Below, piece after piece: positions 1 through 12,250 of a stretch of DNA of 64,000 nt (positions are counted from its first letter, which is position 1; each line of letters starts with the position of its first letter). The notes beneath the pieces were generated by a model. It did not search any database and was not told where the DNA came from. It saw only the letters and a list, made by a program, of their open reading frames with translations. Both the position numbers and the translations under genes were made by a program. The stretch covers positions 946,813-1,010,812 of the forward strand of contig BCHH01000012.1 in the NCBI GenBank assembly GCA_001599595.1. The letters run 5' to 3'. Origin of the DNA: Beverwykella pulmonaria (Eukaryota > Ascomycota > Dothideomycetes > Pleosporales > Melanommataceae).

Positions 1-1109
1 TAGGCACGTGACCAAGATGGCTGGGCAGATGTCCGAGTATATAGCACCAGCCTGGTTCTATGTTGGCACCTCAAGCAATATTATTATGTCCCCTCCCACT
101 CAGAGCTCTCACATTACAACAGTTCTATCCTTATTGTTACTTCAGTTTTTAGAAGTGGGATCAGTTCCTCACCAAATCAGTATCTGGAAACTGGAGGTTT
201 GCAATAAACATAAATCTGCAAATCACAATTCAGACGTGATGTGATGCAACTGCGTGTTTGAAGCGTGGCAGAAACAGCCTCTTATGTTGCAAAGAAGCCT
301 GTCTTGCAGCTTATTTCAGTGGTCAAATTCTATAGGAGCTTTTAAAGATATTTTCTCGCGCTCCAACAATCTGTAGCGGCAATTCCAATCACAGATTAAC
401 CCTCTGGCGTGTTTTTCTAACTCCTTTATCGTACCCACACAATGTTGGCAGAGCGCGAATAGCATGGACGGATAAGCTTTGTTGCGCCGCTCTTGCCGAA
501 CTTTTACCGACTTCGCGATATGTTTCGCGACCAGTCAGACGGTCTACAGTACTTTTGCATGGCCACAACCGTAAGTCTACATCCACAAATTAGGCAGCAT
601 CATAAGTCTATAACCACGCTGATACGAGAGCAGAAAGATTAACGAGGATCTGACGCCCTCCTAGCGAGCGTTGCGGCCTCTTCCCCATTCGTGCGCCTCC
701 CTCACCAATAGTTTCGTTCAACAGAACCTTTGACCCGAATACTAGCTCTCATCCTTGAGCCACGAGCGACACCATCCTAATCGTTTAGATGGATCCGAAA
801 TTATCCGCATTGGAAGCTATAATTACCTCATACGAGAACCTCAATTCTAGGGGGCCCAAAAGCAAAAAGCAAAAAGCAAAAACCAATTTTTTCTGATGTG
901 GCGGGGTTGGCCGCTATAGGCTACCGTAGATGTGGCGCTGGCTGTCGCGCGCATTACCACCGCCAAAATTGCGGCAGCTGAGCGCCAACAACGCCCACTT
1001 GTCCAGCAGCAAGTTCAACGACATCATAAAGCCTGGGCTTTCCGCTCAAAATGGACATCTTAGAGCTCAGAAACACCCCCAAAGATCTCCATGGGACGCA
1101 GCGACAGCG
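1..1109. other. Intergenic / upstream region of the HET gene
   Basis: No ORF here resembles a known protein. A short run of AAAAGC-type units lies around 860-890. An in-frame ATG at 930 could extend the HET gene by 60 residues, but those residues show no domain, so the start at 1110 is preferred. Confidence 0.5.
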
Positions 1110-3306
1110 ATGGGCTGCTCATCTTCAAAGCCATTGAAACCCAGAGCAACGACGACATCGCCACCCGAGTCTCCAACTCTTCCACTGGGTATCAACCAAC
1201 TTGAGAACCAGCCATTAGATAAGTCAAGGCCATTTAAATCTCAAATTACAAAAATCAACACCAATGCTGTACAGCCTCCACAGATCCAACAGCAAGGCAA
1301 CACCCGACCTGAGCCGCATGCCACGACAAAGCCAAAGACCCAGACCAGGAACCCAGATAACGCGTCGACATCGAATGTAACAGTACCTCAAGTCAATAAC
1401 TTCCTTCCATTGCAGCGTCCTGGTAATTTTAGGATTCTCAATATTCATCCTGCAAGCTCTCAAGACAGTCCCATCGTCTTTGGCCTGACAGAGCATGCGC
1501 TTGAGCATCCGCCCAGCTACGAAGCCATCTCCTACACTTGGGACGGACAACCATTCGATCGAGAATCCACAAAAGATGGAAATCAATTTCTCATTACCGC
1601 AAATTGCGAAGACATCCTCCGTAATCTGCGTCACCAGACATCCAGTCGCTTTCTGTGGATTGACCAGATTTGCATTGACCAAAGCTCAAATGAAGACAAG
1701 TCGATAAATGTCGGCAATATGGCCAATATCTACCAAAAGTCGGAAAAGGTGATCATCTGGACCGGAGCATGTGATGATCAATTGATGAGCGTCTTTCCCC
1801 GGATGATTGTTGAATTGGTTCCTGCAACGGATTCCGTCTCGCCAATCGAACGAGGAAAAGGATCAATAAATCTAATACGACTCGAACACGGAACTCAAGA
1901 ATGTACGCGGCTGTATCATTTCTTTGTCAATACCAAGTACTGACTTCATTCTAGGGGATCTCATTCACGGATTCTTTGATCGCCCTTGGTTCCATCGAAT
2001 ATGGACTCTACAAGAAGCAGCCATGGCGCCCCAATTTCAAACATTTCTTCTCACGGGAGAGTACCTTATCAGCCTCACGCAGATTACGATGGGCATGTAT
2101 TCTGATACACTTTCCATGCGAAATCTTATGGCAATGGTGTTCCTCGGCGCTGGTCTTTCCGGAGATGGTGACGCCGACACCCGACTGTCAACACTGTTAT
2201 TTCAATGTAGAACAAGGCTTTGTACCGAGCCCAAAGACAGGATATGGGCGCTCTATTCTATGATTAAGATGAACTGGCCCAGGTATAATCCCTCTGTGGA
2301 TTTCACATTCCCGGCTCCCGACTATCGTCCTGGCATACAGCATGTCCTCACGAGCGCAGCCAGATGGGCCCTTGTCGAAAATCTAGATCTCGAACTGCTA
2401 TACCTGTGCCCCGTTTCCGGGTCCGAAGGAGTCCAACTTGTACTTCAGGGGGTTAATGAGCTCTCAGGCTCTGGAGATTTACCATCCTGGGCACCAGATC
2501 CTTCATTACTTTCTCACATTCACCGCATCGACCATATGGGTCAAAATGCCTTGAAACACGTTGGAGGGTCCTGCTGCCGGGGCTCCAAGGCATCTCTGGC
2601 ATCACCCTCCTTCCAAGAGCCCGGGACGTTGAAACTGAAGATTTACTTCTATGACACCGTGAAAAAGGTTGGTGGAGAGATGCTCCCATCAATTTCAGCC
2701 CGGACGAAAGAGACTGTCGTGTCCTCGGTTGACGAAATGCTTGATCTGCACAACACCTTGGGCGCATGGTATATGTTGGTTTTGCTTCATGCGCAAGATC
2801 AGCAACAGTTCAAACGATTGAGTCAAGCGCTCTGGGAGGCTATTCTCCAATGCCCTTCCGACAAAAGCGCAATGTCGCCTCGGAAAGCTTTTTGTACGAA
2901 ATATGCCGACATTTATGAGAAATACACCAACCATCGATATCAAACAGCTTTATTGAGCCTATTCAGGGCTCGGGGAACGGAGAAAGAGACTGTCGCAAAT
3001 GCCTTTTCGGAATCTATCTTTGGGCTATTGAGGGACGAGCCCACTAGGAACGACGTCTATTCCACCTTTTGTGGCATTGAAAAGCACTGCCTTCTAATCA
3101 CAGAGAAGCTCCATGTGGCCACTGCTTTTGGGACAGTCCAGGAAGGCGATCATGTCGTGCTAGTTGGCGGTCTCAAGAAACCCATTATCCTGCGGAAGAT
3201 GGGCAATGACTACAGGGTTGTTGGACACGCCTACGTTGCTGGCATCATGGAAGGCGAGGCCTGGCCGGAAGAGACTTCTAGATTGACAGAGATCTCATTG
3301 GTATGA
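1110..3306 (+). CDS. HET-domain (heterokaryon incompatibility) protein with N-terminal acylation-type motif
   Basis: Two exons, 1110-1902 and 1955-3306, give 714 aa. The 52-nt intron has GTACGC, a TACTGAC branch and a CTAG end. The HET core is clear: YEAISYTWD near residue 149, then LWIDQICIDQ and IYQKSEKVIIW, and after the intron WFHRIWTLQEA. The C-terminal part has the usual HET-protein block (VVLVGG..KPIILRK, then a GHAYVAGIMEGE segment). HET domains trigger incompatibility or cell death in filamentous ascomycetes. The start at 1110 gives MGCSSSKP, which fits an N-myristoylation plus palmitoylation signal; that implies membrane anchoring and is inference. About 100 low-complexity residues separate this motif from the HET domain. 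The upstream in-frame ATG (930) would bury the motif, so the start is the main uncertainty. Confidence 0.85.
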
Positions 3307-4703
3307 GGCGGGCTGTCCCGCAGTTCTTCCTACACTGGCTCCTGGGTGGTCGATTAAGTGGCCGGTTCGAGCCATAAACTGATGGATTCAACTCCCATTG
3401 TATTATGGAGGCGATTCTCCAATCAATCAATCAATCCGCGGATCGCGGGTTGGCCGATTGCCAACCCTGTCTTAATCTTCTTCTTGTAGTCATCTGTCAA
3501 CCTACCCTGCCTTTCCTGTCTAGTAACAGCATTCCATAGAATATCAACAGGCCAACCTTACCGTAAAATTGGTGAGCTACTGCTCCTGCTACTACTGTGA
3601 AAAGGCCTTCAGATAGTCATTCAGCGAGCCGATACTGATAGCCCATCAACACAGAGTCCTTTGTTACTCGATATATGTATAAACTTAGATATTCAAAGCC
3701 CTTTCAACTCTGCTTTCAAGTGTGGGCTGTACTGTCTGAGTTCGTGCGCGAAAGTTATAAAGATCATTACCAGTAGCTGATTACGTGTATTTGATTGTCC
3801 GAGTGGTCGTGAGGAACTGTGGATGAAAGGAAGTATTGCCGACACAGGGGTCATAGAGCGAAGCCACGGAAGGTTGTGTCCCGAAAATGGGACCAGTCAG
3901 TCCCCGACACCTCACGCATCCTTACGGACTGATAGGGACCCAAATTCAGACCATCTTCACGCTGCTCAGGGAGAAAATCAGGCACAATCACGCTGGCTCA
4001 TGGCAAGCTCATGGCAAGCTCAGGCACGAATCAGGTACAATCACGCTGGCTCGTGTTGGCTCACGACGAGCTTAGGCTTGCTCAGTCACAACTCACGCTG
4101 CTTACTCATTACTCGCATTGCACCCTTGCGTAACTCAGATCAAATCCGGAAAAAGCTTTGTGTGAGAGTAGAATCCACTTGATTGTTCACCGCTATTTGC
4201 ATTTATTGCTGGGGCAAGCGATATAGTCATTAATCAAGCCAGTGTATGTACTCCCACATTCTGTTGCTGTATCTGCCAAGAGACGCCTATTCAACAATTG
4301 AGAATACGCTGCTCAATCGTCTGGTCGCTAATATCATTATTATACCGATCACTAATTAACGTAGTCGTGCGAAGCTCAAAACATTTCTCTGCACAATAAA
4401 TCAAATGTTTCTATTCATACAAAACCGTTCTGTCCTTGTCGTACAATCATTTCGCAGAGCCAGTATTACCAGAACCCTGACTCTTCCCTGGGTATCCGAA
4501 GGGGTTAAATAAAATACAATACACTCATACTCCAATCCCCATATAGAAGAGGTAGTAGACCGAACGCCATACCAAAAACCATGTCCAAAGACCACCTCCG
4601 GTGCTATGCTGAAAGTAGTCAATATCTCCTTAACGGTGAAGTCACCCGCAAAGTGAGCCTCCTGAAAATAAAGTCAGATTCAATGCGCCTCTTCAAAATT
4701 TCA
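3307..4703. other. Intergenic region, 3' of HET gene and 3' of TMEM184-like gene
   Basis: The two flanking genes converge on this stretch. It has an (AATC)4 run near 3419-3435 and a patch of short imperfect repeats at 3981-4056. No ORF resembles a protein family. Confidence 0.5.
3981..4056 (+). repeat. Short imperfect direct repeats
   Basis: A unit of about 20 bases (ACAATCACGCTGGCTC core) occurs at 3983 and again at 4036. Between them an 11-base unit (TCATGGCAAGC) is repeated twice in tandem. Related GCTCA-rich words continue to about 4110. No function is apparent. Confidence 0.6.
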
Positions 4704-6524
4704 CTAGAACGCGCCGGGCGGCCGACTCCCCGGTGGCCTTTGCTCGGGTCTAGGTGCAACACCTGCAAAAAGATCCCATTCAGTGCTCGGTCGTCCCAAG
4801 TCTAATTGTAGATATTGCGGTGGACCTGCCGGTTGTCTCGCCCCGTGATACGTGGTATCCTGCGGTTCGAAGTCGGCTCTCCTACTCGGGTCCGGCCTGG
4901 TCACACCGTATTCCTGTCCCGGTGTCGGGGCCGATGGGAGGCTGTCGGGGCCGAGTGTTGTGGTGGATCCATTATACGAGTTGTTGTACGAGTCCTGACG
5001 CACATACGGGTTAGCCTGGGGATAACTCAGTAATCCAGCAGTGTCCGAGTCTTCAGGCCCAGTCTTGCCCAATTTTGCTGAGCCGATTTTAGGCATCCCC
5101 ATCTGGACTGGAGACTCCCCAGGCGTGTTTGGTGAATAGGTGGTGTTTGATGATATGGTTTCGAGCTTTGTCTGGTAGGAAATGTCCTCCTCTCGGTGTC
5201 GTACGCCGACGAAAAGCCAGCGAAATCCACGGCCACAGGCCTTTACGATATCCCACGGATTGAGAGCGCTTAGTATGGCGCGCGCTGGGCCATGTACGTA
5301 TTTTGTTGGAGAATTGGTAGAGTAGACGTCGATGGGTCCCTGCTTGAGATCGTACGGCTTCCAGGGGAAAGCATAGAGATGCATAACCGCGAATATCGCC
5401 ATTTCTACGCACGTCAGGGCTGATGGGATTCCGATTCTTAGATCTGGCCCTGCGATTTTATCTGACGCTTTCAACGGGCCGCCCTCGGCTGTCAGCAGCG
5501 AGATTATCCAGCTCTGCCAAAAGCAGAAAAAGATGACGAGTTTGATGCAAAGCACTTTTAGAAACGGACGGTGCGGGGCCAGGTCGTCTTTGAGCTGGAC
5601 ATAGAACTGAATCACGCAGTACATGGCAATGGTAACAGATAGGGCTTCGAAGCCTGCTACCCAGATATACGCATAGCGAGGGTCCTTGGAACTCTGGCAG
5701 TATTTGCCTTGCGTCTGAGCAAGCACTGCGACAACGGTAAAGAACGGGCGTATGAAACAGTACTGGAAGATGGCGATCCAGACAACCTACGTCGCATTAG
5801 CAAGTTTGGCGGGACGGAAATATGGCGGGATTGTACACACGTTGAACCAAGTGAGACCGCTCCGCGGTCGCCGCAAAAAGCCCTTGTGCTCTCCTCCCGA
5901 GCACTTTTGCATCCAGGTGAGGGGCCACACCCAGTTCTTTGGCTGTACGTTCCTGAAGTATTCCTTCTGCTCGTGTAGGGTGGGGGCGATGTAGTGGCAC
6001 ATCAAGGTGAAGAAACTTGCGATGGCGAAAGCTTCATAACAGTCTCGGATGAGTTCGAAATATACGGCGTGTCGGTAGTATAAGTAGCTGAGGAACGAGA
6101 CGACGGCATAAATGGGTATCATGACAAGAATACGGATGATGCTGCAGAGGTTAGCAATCATGCTGAAGCAGATAGGTAGTGAGAACGCACTGCTTCTGCT
6201 CATAAGGCTTCAGATAATGTGTCGCGTGGCGCAACACCAAGAAAAACGCGACGACGACGGCAAGGGAGCCAAACGTTGCGGAGAGGATGAGGCCGAAGTG
6301 GTGGAAGGTCAGTTTTTGCCATATAGGCGTCTCTTCGACTACTCCAGGGTCAGTGTACTCCTAGCGCACACGAAGCTGCCTCCGCACTCACTGTGTTCGT
6401 GCTCATATTGGTCGCTCGCGCATGTCGCGGGCGACAGAGAGCGAATTGTGTTCCCAATCGCGTGGACGGGCCACGTTGAGTCTGTCCGTGGAAGTAATCG
6501 TGAATGCATATTGTGGGGATACAT
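4704..6524 (-). CDS. TMEM184 / organic solute transporter Ost-alpha family (DUF300) membrane protein
   Basis: Exons, in order on the minus strand: 6524-6392, 6338-6191, 6141-5841, 5786-4704; 554 aa. The joins restore typical family blocks: ETPIWQKLTFHHFGL, then a first membrane helix, HYLKPYEQKHIIRI, DCYEAFAIASFF, HYIAPTLHEQKEYF, KNWVWPLTW, SGLTWFNVVW and IQFYVQLKDDLAPH..FLKVL. About seven hydrophobic helices lie in the first 350 residues. The last 200 residues are a polar, proline-rich, probably cytosolic tail. The family (Pfam Solute_trans_a) includes vertebrate TMEM184 and plant LAZ1; transport activity is unproven for most members. Introns of 53, 49 and 54 nt have normal branch sites. The first exon was chosen because it is the only ATG frame in phase with exon 2, so the N-terminus is less certain. 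Confidence 0.85.
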
Positions 6525-8435
6525 TCGGCAGGCCAGGCTTCATCCACCGATATATAGGGGGCATTCGTCCGTTGAAGAATCGTGGTCGTGAGATTGTGGC
6601 GTTCGAGAAGGCGGGCAGGCCGGTACGGAGCGCAAGCGCGTCGGGGAATGCGCGACTGTCGCGATGTGTTCTCAGGGAGGTTACGCCTTCGGTGTGGAGC
6701 TGTCGTTCGCGCAGCTCGGGAGGCGGGTGACACAGGTGGCGGAGAAGAGGCGTCGGGCTGGCGGGTTTTGTTGGAGATGAGGATGGGCGGTTGGCGACAA
6801 CGAACGAGGCGGAGTTGCAGATCCACAGGGCCAGATCCACAGGGTGACGACGTTTTGCAGCCGCTTGGCGCGGTTTCAGTGCCATTACCCATCCTCGCCG
6901 CAATGCAACTGGCTGTGCTGGCTTACAGGAGCTTACATCAGAGAGGTGATGTTCAATACTTCTTCAGGTGAGGAGTTCGGCGGGAGCTCGGCGGGAGCGG
7001 ATTTTAAATGCACGTGAGAAAAGAGCAGCGCAACAGAGAGAGCTTCCCAAGCTTCCGAAGCTTTCTTAAAGGCCGTCTTTGCATGCCTTAGCCTCAGGTG
7101 GGGACCCGGGAAGGTAGTCCTTGGCAGTTGGTACCCAAACAGCCACCGCAACCGCACGTTCAAAAGGGCACAGTCAGGGCAGTGCAGGACACCATCGTTC
7201 ATGAACACGCATATTGTTTCCTACTTGCTTTCCACTTGCCATCAGCGCCAGCAATTTGGATTGCGCCTGCCATGCTACCGTTCATTCCTCTCCGCCAGAT
7301 TTGCGAAGCATCGACTTCAGGCTGCTTAGCTTGCTAGTCGCCCCAGTTGCATTATGCACCGTCTTGGTCCTTGGTGAGGGATGCGGTACGTTTTATGATT
7401 ACGTCCACCTCCAGGCATGCAACGATGCACCACTTGGCATCCGCTGCTACGATGCCGAGACTTTTTTTCAATGCCCGAGAAGAAAACTCGCCAGCTTCCA
7501 AGGGCTCCCTGCCGGGAACACGAAGGACGAACCAGAGGAGGCGCCCCGCCACCACGAGGCTGACTCGGATGAGGTTGACAGGAATGAGTAGATGCCTATG
7601 ACAGCGTAAGCAGTCAGCAAAGTACTGCGTGACAGCAAATAACAAGCGCGTATTTAGATTGTGTAGAAGTCAGACATCCAAGGAAGGTTGTACGCTCATG
7701 ATGCCAATAGGTTCGAAACTTTGGCTCACGTGGAAACTGCGAATAGTGTGGAAATTTCATCATGAAAGTGGGGAGGAAAGATGTTAAACTGGGGGAAAGA
7801 CTTACCTAAATAGCTACGAGGGCGCTGCGGAAGCATTGTCAAAAAGATTCCGCGAGCGCCCATCGTCGAGGCGTTGCTCAGGAGAATTGATGGAGGTCGA
7901 CGTTGGAGGAAGAGAGTTCCAGCAGCAGTGGAATTTTTATGACCAAAGGTCCAGGACTAACCCCGGATAGGAATGGCGAGCCGAACTCACCGAAAGCGCG
8001 TTTTGGGCTAGCGCGTATCAACTTCCAACCTCCAACCTCGTCGCCATTGTTCAAACCCCGTGTCTGTTGTTCAAAGACGTACTTAATCGTTCAAATCTGG
8101 ATCTGGATCGTCTGAAAAGCTAACCTATTGTTCAACTGCTGTCTGTCATATCCTCCCCTGAGGATTAACCACACCCTGCATAAGCTCTCCAGAGCTCCCC
8201 ATTTTCCTCCATGCGAAAGGGGCAACCTTAAGAGTACATCGAATTTTATAAGATAGACTACCTTTAAGAGTCAATTTTTTATCCTCACAAAGTCTGTGCA
8301 TAATCCTCCTCCGTTTTATTTCACATTGTGAGGGTTTTCGTAAGTAGAAAGCTTGAATGTAGGTGTACGATTGTATTGAGACGAATCCTTGAGGATGACT
8401 CAGAAACGTCGAGAAGACTATATACTCCTGCGCGG

Positions 8436-8480
8436 TCACGTGATCTCCAGTCACGTGATCCTATTCAAGTCATGTGATCC
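8436..8480 (+). promoter_or_regulatory. Cluster of CACGTGATC-type E-box elements
   Basis: TCACGTGATC occurs at 8436 and 8451, and a variant CATGTGATC follows at 8471. CACGTG is the core bound by bHLH factors such as Cbf1 in fungi. The cluster lies just downstream of the orphan ORF, so no target gene is obvious. Confidence 0.4.
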
Positions 8481-8767
8481 TGTGGAGAACCCGTGACTGA
8501 TCCGTGGCTGGCCCGTGGCCTGCCCGAGGGCCTTCCGGGGCTGGCGATGTATAATATCGTCACAGCGTTATTATATTGAGAACCACTGCCCATATTAGTA
8601 TTCAAAGTGCCGGGCCCCCAATTGCTGAGCGCTACTTGAGAGTTGCGCTGACCTGTTGGAATAGATAGCTTTGTAGCTTGAAGTGCTTGTTTAATGTTGG
8701 CCAATTTTTGCAAGTCTGCTTCGGCCTCCAGAAAGTCCTTTGCTAGTTCCTGAGCATCTTCCAACAT
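8465..8767 (-). pseudogene. Orphan 100-aa ORF with SesA/NLR-type Gly/Asn amyloid-like motif; possible gene remnant
   Basis: The ORF begins with about 40 charged, helix-prone residues (MLEDAQELAKDFLEAEADLQ). It then has NWGPGTLNTNMGSGSQYNN around residues 49-67. That pattern (N.G.G..N.N.GSG.QYNN) resembles the Gly/Asn motifs found next to SesA-type domains and at the N-termini of fungal NACHT/NLR proteins. An in-frame stop lies just upstream of the ATG, and no HeLo or SesA domain is visible on the 5' side. After the motif the reading frame becomes Pro/Arg/Ser-rich and looks unconstrained. It is either a decayed fragment or the last exon of a gene I cannot assemble. Assignment rests on motif resemblance only. 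Confidence 0.3.
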
Positions 8768-9178
8768 CTTTCTTTATAAGCAATGAAGCCACCTGGAGCG
8801 CAAGAGGGAATTGACGGCGAGCGCGGGGCCAATGGCTCAGTTGGGCGCGATGTCGACCGCACAAGGCGAGCCTTCCAGGGCGAGACTAGTAAATGGCGAG
8901 ATTCGCGATTTGTAGATGTGAGGTGATGATCTGTCGAAGGTTGAGCTTGGTGTGAGGTCAGCCCGACAAATGCCGCGATTCGATACGGGGCATTCGTTGT
9001 GATTGGGAGCAGCTAGCCTTCCTAACACGGTAACACTCACGTGGCGCTTTCAGACCGCGTTGATTGTTGCGCTATAATGACGTGCACAGGGTGAACTTCA
9101 TAGAATATACAAATATTGAATTACTTCTCTAGTCTAGAATACAGTACCGCAAGCAGTCATAGTATAGATACTTTTCAT

Positions 9179-11403
9179 CTACATGTATCGCATGGGGCCA
9201 ACTAAACCCTCATCCTTCAAGCCCCGATCAGAGCTCAGTGCAATCCTCCCAATCTGTGCTCCAGGCTGCACATTCTGCAACCTTACCCATGTCTTTTTCA
9301 GCAGCCTTGCCCGTGTATCTCCATTCAATGGACTACCAGGTGTCGGCACAGCTACAAAAGGCGTGTCTCTTGTAAGTGACGAAACATTGCCCAAAATCTC
9401 CGGCACCTTCAAGCTGGCACGTACAACCACTGCCATTACCGCGCAAATAAACAAAACTGCCACAGAGACCATGTAGGTTGCAAGCCAAGGGATGCTAACA
9501 CGCCAGATTGGGTCTGCTAGCCATACCCATTGGGTAGACGTCTCGACCAACATTTCGCCAAGTCCAACGGAATCGTCCGCAGAGATTACAGTTCCCCCGA
9601 CAAGAATAGATGGCGCGATTGTTGCACGGAGAAAAGTATTGTAAACTAGGGCTAGTCTCCTCTCGAAAAGAGCAATTGGAACTTCGTGCATGACTGTCAG
9701 AAACGTGACTATCGAATCTTTTGTGAATGCCGTAAGGGGGTTGTACATGAACACCTCTTGTGGGGTTGACGTGGTAGTGTGTTGGGTACCAAATATGACG
9801 GAAAGCCAGTTCCATGGAGCGTAGGAGCTCGCGAGATCAGCTTGTGTTATGTTGGGTGAAAGGTGTGGTTTTGAAGACTCCTGGATGGAGATCACCGCGC
9901 AAGGTATCTCACCATGTTCACTGCGTCGTGAGCATTTCACATTGGCTGAAACGTAGGTTGTTGTGAGACGGCATGTTGTTAATGAGTCCCCGCTGAAAAC
10001 TGAACGTGAGCCAAAGACGATTTCGCGTGCTGGGACCGTGGACTCCGTATCGTTGTTGAAGATGATGTCGGACCTGTCCTGTGAGAACGGGGTTGTGGTT
10101 TCTACGAAGAAGCCACTCGAAATCAGGGAGTATGGACTGCTGGACGCGTTCACCCAATTTTGAAGGTGAAGCTGGTTATACACAGACGTCTGGTTCTCGG
10201 AGGTTGCAATAACCCAATCGGAGCACTAAGAGTGTGGTCACATATTAGCTCCCTTCATTTAACCCAGAGTCTGAACTGACCTCGAAATTGTTATAGTTGG
10301 TTTCCATCGAGAAGGTCAAGTTTCCAATTTCCCCCTGTGGTAGGTCACGAATTGGTACCCCTATTATTGACTCATAGGCTGGAATATCGTCCGTTGGTAT
10401 CTGAAATAACTCGAATTTGGTGGTAGGTCCATATCCAGGAAGTAATTGAAGTACGGGAATACGGACGTTTCCCCAGACATCACTCGCGGAGCGTTTTACT
10501 GCCGATGCCTTGCCACCTAATTGTTCTATCCAATTGGCATAATCATTAACAGCAGTGGTATTTGGGTATTGAACCGCGGCTTCGGGAGAGAACAAAGCTG
10601 CCCCAAAAAGAGCTGCCACAATTGGTCGGTATGAGCTGAATGAGGATGCGCCTTGGAATACATTATGACGTACTGTCATCCGTGGGTCGGAAGACAGATA
10701 CCGTACTGTATCGCGGAGTTGATGAGGATTGTCTTCGAGACTAATGCTACGCAGAGAGGATTGTCCACCCACTGGATTGAAAATCCACAAGATGAACAGA
10801 AACAGTGTCGTTACGCCGTACAGTCGTAGAGTGAATGCAGATTTCAGAGCCCCGAAGACTGTCTGACTTCCGATTAATTGCTCTAAGGACTGAAACTAGT
10901 GTTAGCAATGTTAAGTTATATGTAAAAATCAACTCACACCAAGCGAAGCACCCTTCTCCAAATTTCTATGCGCTACCGACTTCAACAAACCGCCAATTGT
11001 GGCTGCAAAAACTAAAGGCCATATTGTAGGAGCAATTTTGCTGACTTGAAAGACTGTGTTGCTGAAATACCAATCTGTCTGCGTGGTATCCTTCATCAAG
11101 ATGATCAGCACCCCAAGGCCTATCATATGATTAGAATGGACGAGTTTTTTAGGAGTACGGATACTGACCGACAAATCCAAGAGAAAGTAGCACAAGCAAT
11201 AAGTCTGGAAATACGCGGAGAAGTCTACAAGATATCGAAACCTCGAGACGTGTAGGATGTTCTGGCCAGCCAGGTACATTGTTTGGGACGATGTATTGGT
11301 CGGCATGTGTCGAAGTGCCACTGTCACGATTAGTGAATTCATTCGGAGGTTGATATTGGGCTAGCCCGTTGAAATATCTGTCTTGATAGGACATGGCAGC
11401 CAA
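9179..11403 (-). CDS. Fungal multi-pass membrane protein (DUF3176-like), function unknown
   Basis: Exons on the minus strand: 11403-11169, 11119-10938, 10889-10281, 10225-9179; 690 aa. Introns of 49, 48 and 55 nt join in phase and rebuild a continuous protein: a helix at LLVLLSLGFVGLGVLIILMK, then IAPTIWPLVFAATIGGLLKS, the block LEQLIGSQTVFGALKSAF, helix TTLFLFILWIFNPVGG, a large extracytoplasmic loop with several Asn-X-Ser/Thr sites, and a last helix (MVSVAVLFICAVMAVVV) near residue 600. This is the layout of a large, uncharacterised family of filamentous ascomycetes. A splice acceptor at 11425 suggests an upstream exon (possible ATG at 11512, adding about 14 residues), so the N-terminus is tentative. 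No enzyme motif is visible. Confidence 0.75.
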
Positions 11404-12139
11404 CGAGGTGTCTACCGGTGGGTGCTAAGACAAAAGATTTGTGTTAAATTCAATAAGTAAAGCCAATGCTCAGAAGGACAGAGAACGAGACATGGGCTTT
11501 CTCATCCTTCATAGTCGTTTATCATGGGAGTTCGCTTTTATACGCCACTGAGTTGGAGGACACCGGTCACAGACAAGAGCCGCAGCCTGCTGTCAGGTCG
11601 AAAGAAGGTTTCCTTTTGGCAAAATCGTTCGTGTATCGGAAGACCTCGTGAAATTACAAGACGCTTTCTTGGCGTGGAGGAAACAAGCGAAGAATTGGGC
11701 ATTAGGCTTCGGATGGGTTTTTGGAGAAGTGAACTGCATTTGCTATGCATCCCTTTTCCCTTGGTATGGCTTGAATCTTGATGCAGGATCACATTACAGG
11801 AGGATTGTTATTCTACACGAGAGTGTTATTGCCGCGAACAATGTATAATCTGTGTATGGTAGCACTCTCGTTGCACGTCCTTCAACCGAGTCTGAGTTGA
11901 CTCTTTGCTTTTACGACGCTAGCGACCTCATTATCATACTGAAGCCCTACTTGGGTAAGATTGGCGAGCGTAAAGTTCAAAATAAATGCTGCTGTGGCTT
12001 TGTGGCGTTGTGGTGGTCTCACGGCCGATAATGTCACGAGAGCTTCACAGTCAGTCAATTGAGCTTGCTGGAAGTAATTGAATTACAGCTATGGACAATT
12101 CGGGTGACTTGAAAGGTACGTACGTTTTATCTCATTGAT

Positions 12140-12250
12140 CAGACCCTCTGGAGAGATCCGTACTCATCCGTATTGCCAAGTGCCGCTAATCGTACTAGCG
12201 CCGTATTTATTGTATTATTACCGAATGAGCGAATCTCTCCAGAGGGTCTG
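12140..12250. repeat. 111-bp element with perfect 18-bp terminal inverted repeats
   Basis: CAGACCCTCTGGAGAGAT at 12140-12157 is the exact reverse complement of 12233-12250. The inner flanks are also partly complementary (CTCATCCG against CGAATGAG). The AT-rich interior has no ORF. It could be a small MITE-like element or a strong hairpin. Flanking 2- and 8-bp sequences do not match, so no target-site duplication is visible. Confidence 0.6.

Larger units (their letters stand above)
6525..9178. other. Gene-poor intergenic region
   Basis: Stretch of 2.65 kb between two minus-strand genes. 6550-6900 is GC-rich, with long overlapping minus-strand ORFs that match nothing I recognise and may be the TMEM184-like gene's leader. 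The rest holds one orphan ORF with an amyloid-like motif (8465-8767) and a cluster of CACGTGATC words (8436-8480). Confidence 0.5.

Noticed and set aside
930..1109. 60-residue N-terminal extension of the HET protein
   Set aside because: In frame but without a recognisable feature, and it would mask the MGCSSSKP start; kept only as an alternative.
3360..3380. GGTTCGAGCC resembling a tRNA B box
   Set aside because: No A box at proper distance and no acceptor pairing.
6350..6903. Overlapping 160-180 aa ORFs on the minus strand upstream of the TMEM184-like gene
   Set aside because: Arg/Pro-rich with no domain; they overlap the first exon of the TMEM184-like gene in other frames and sit in a GC-rich leader.
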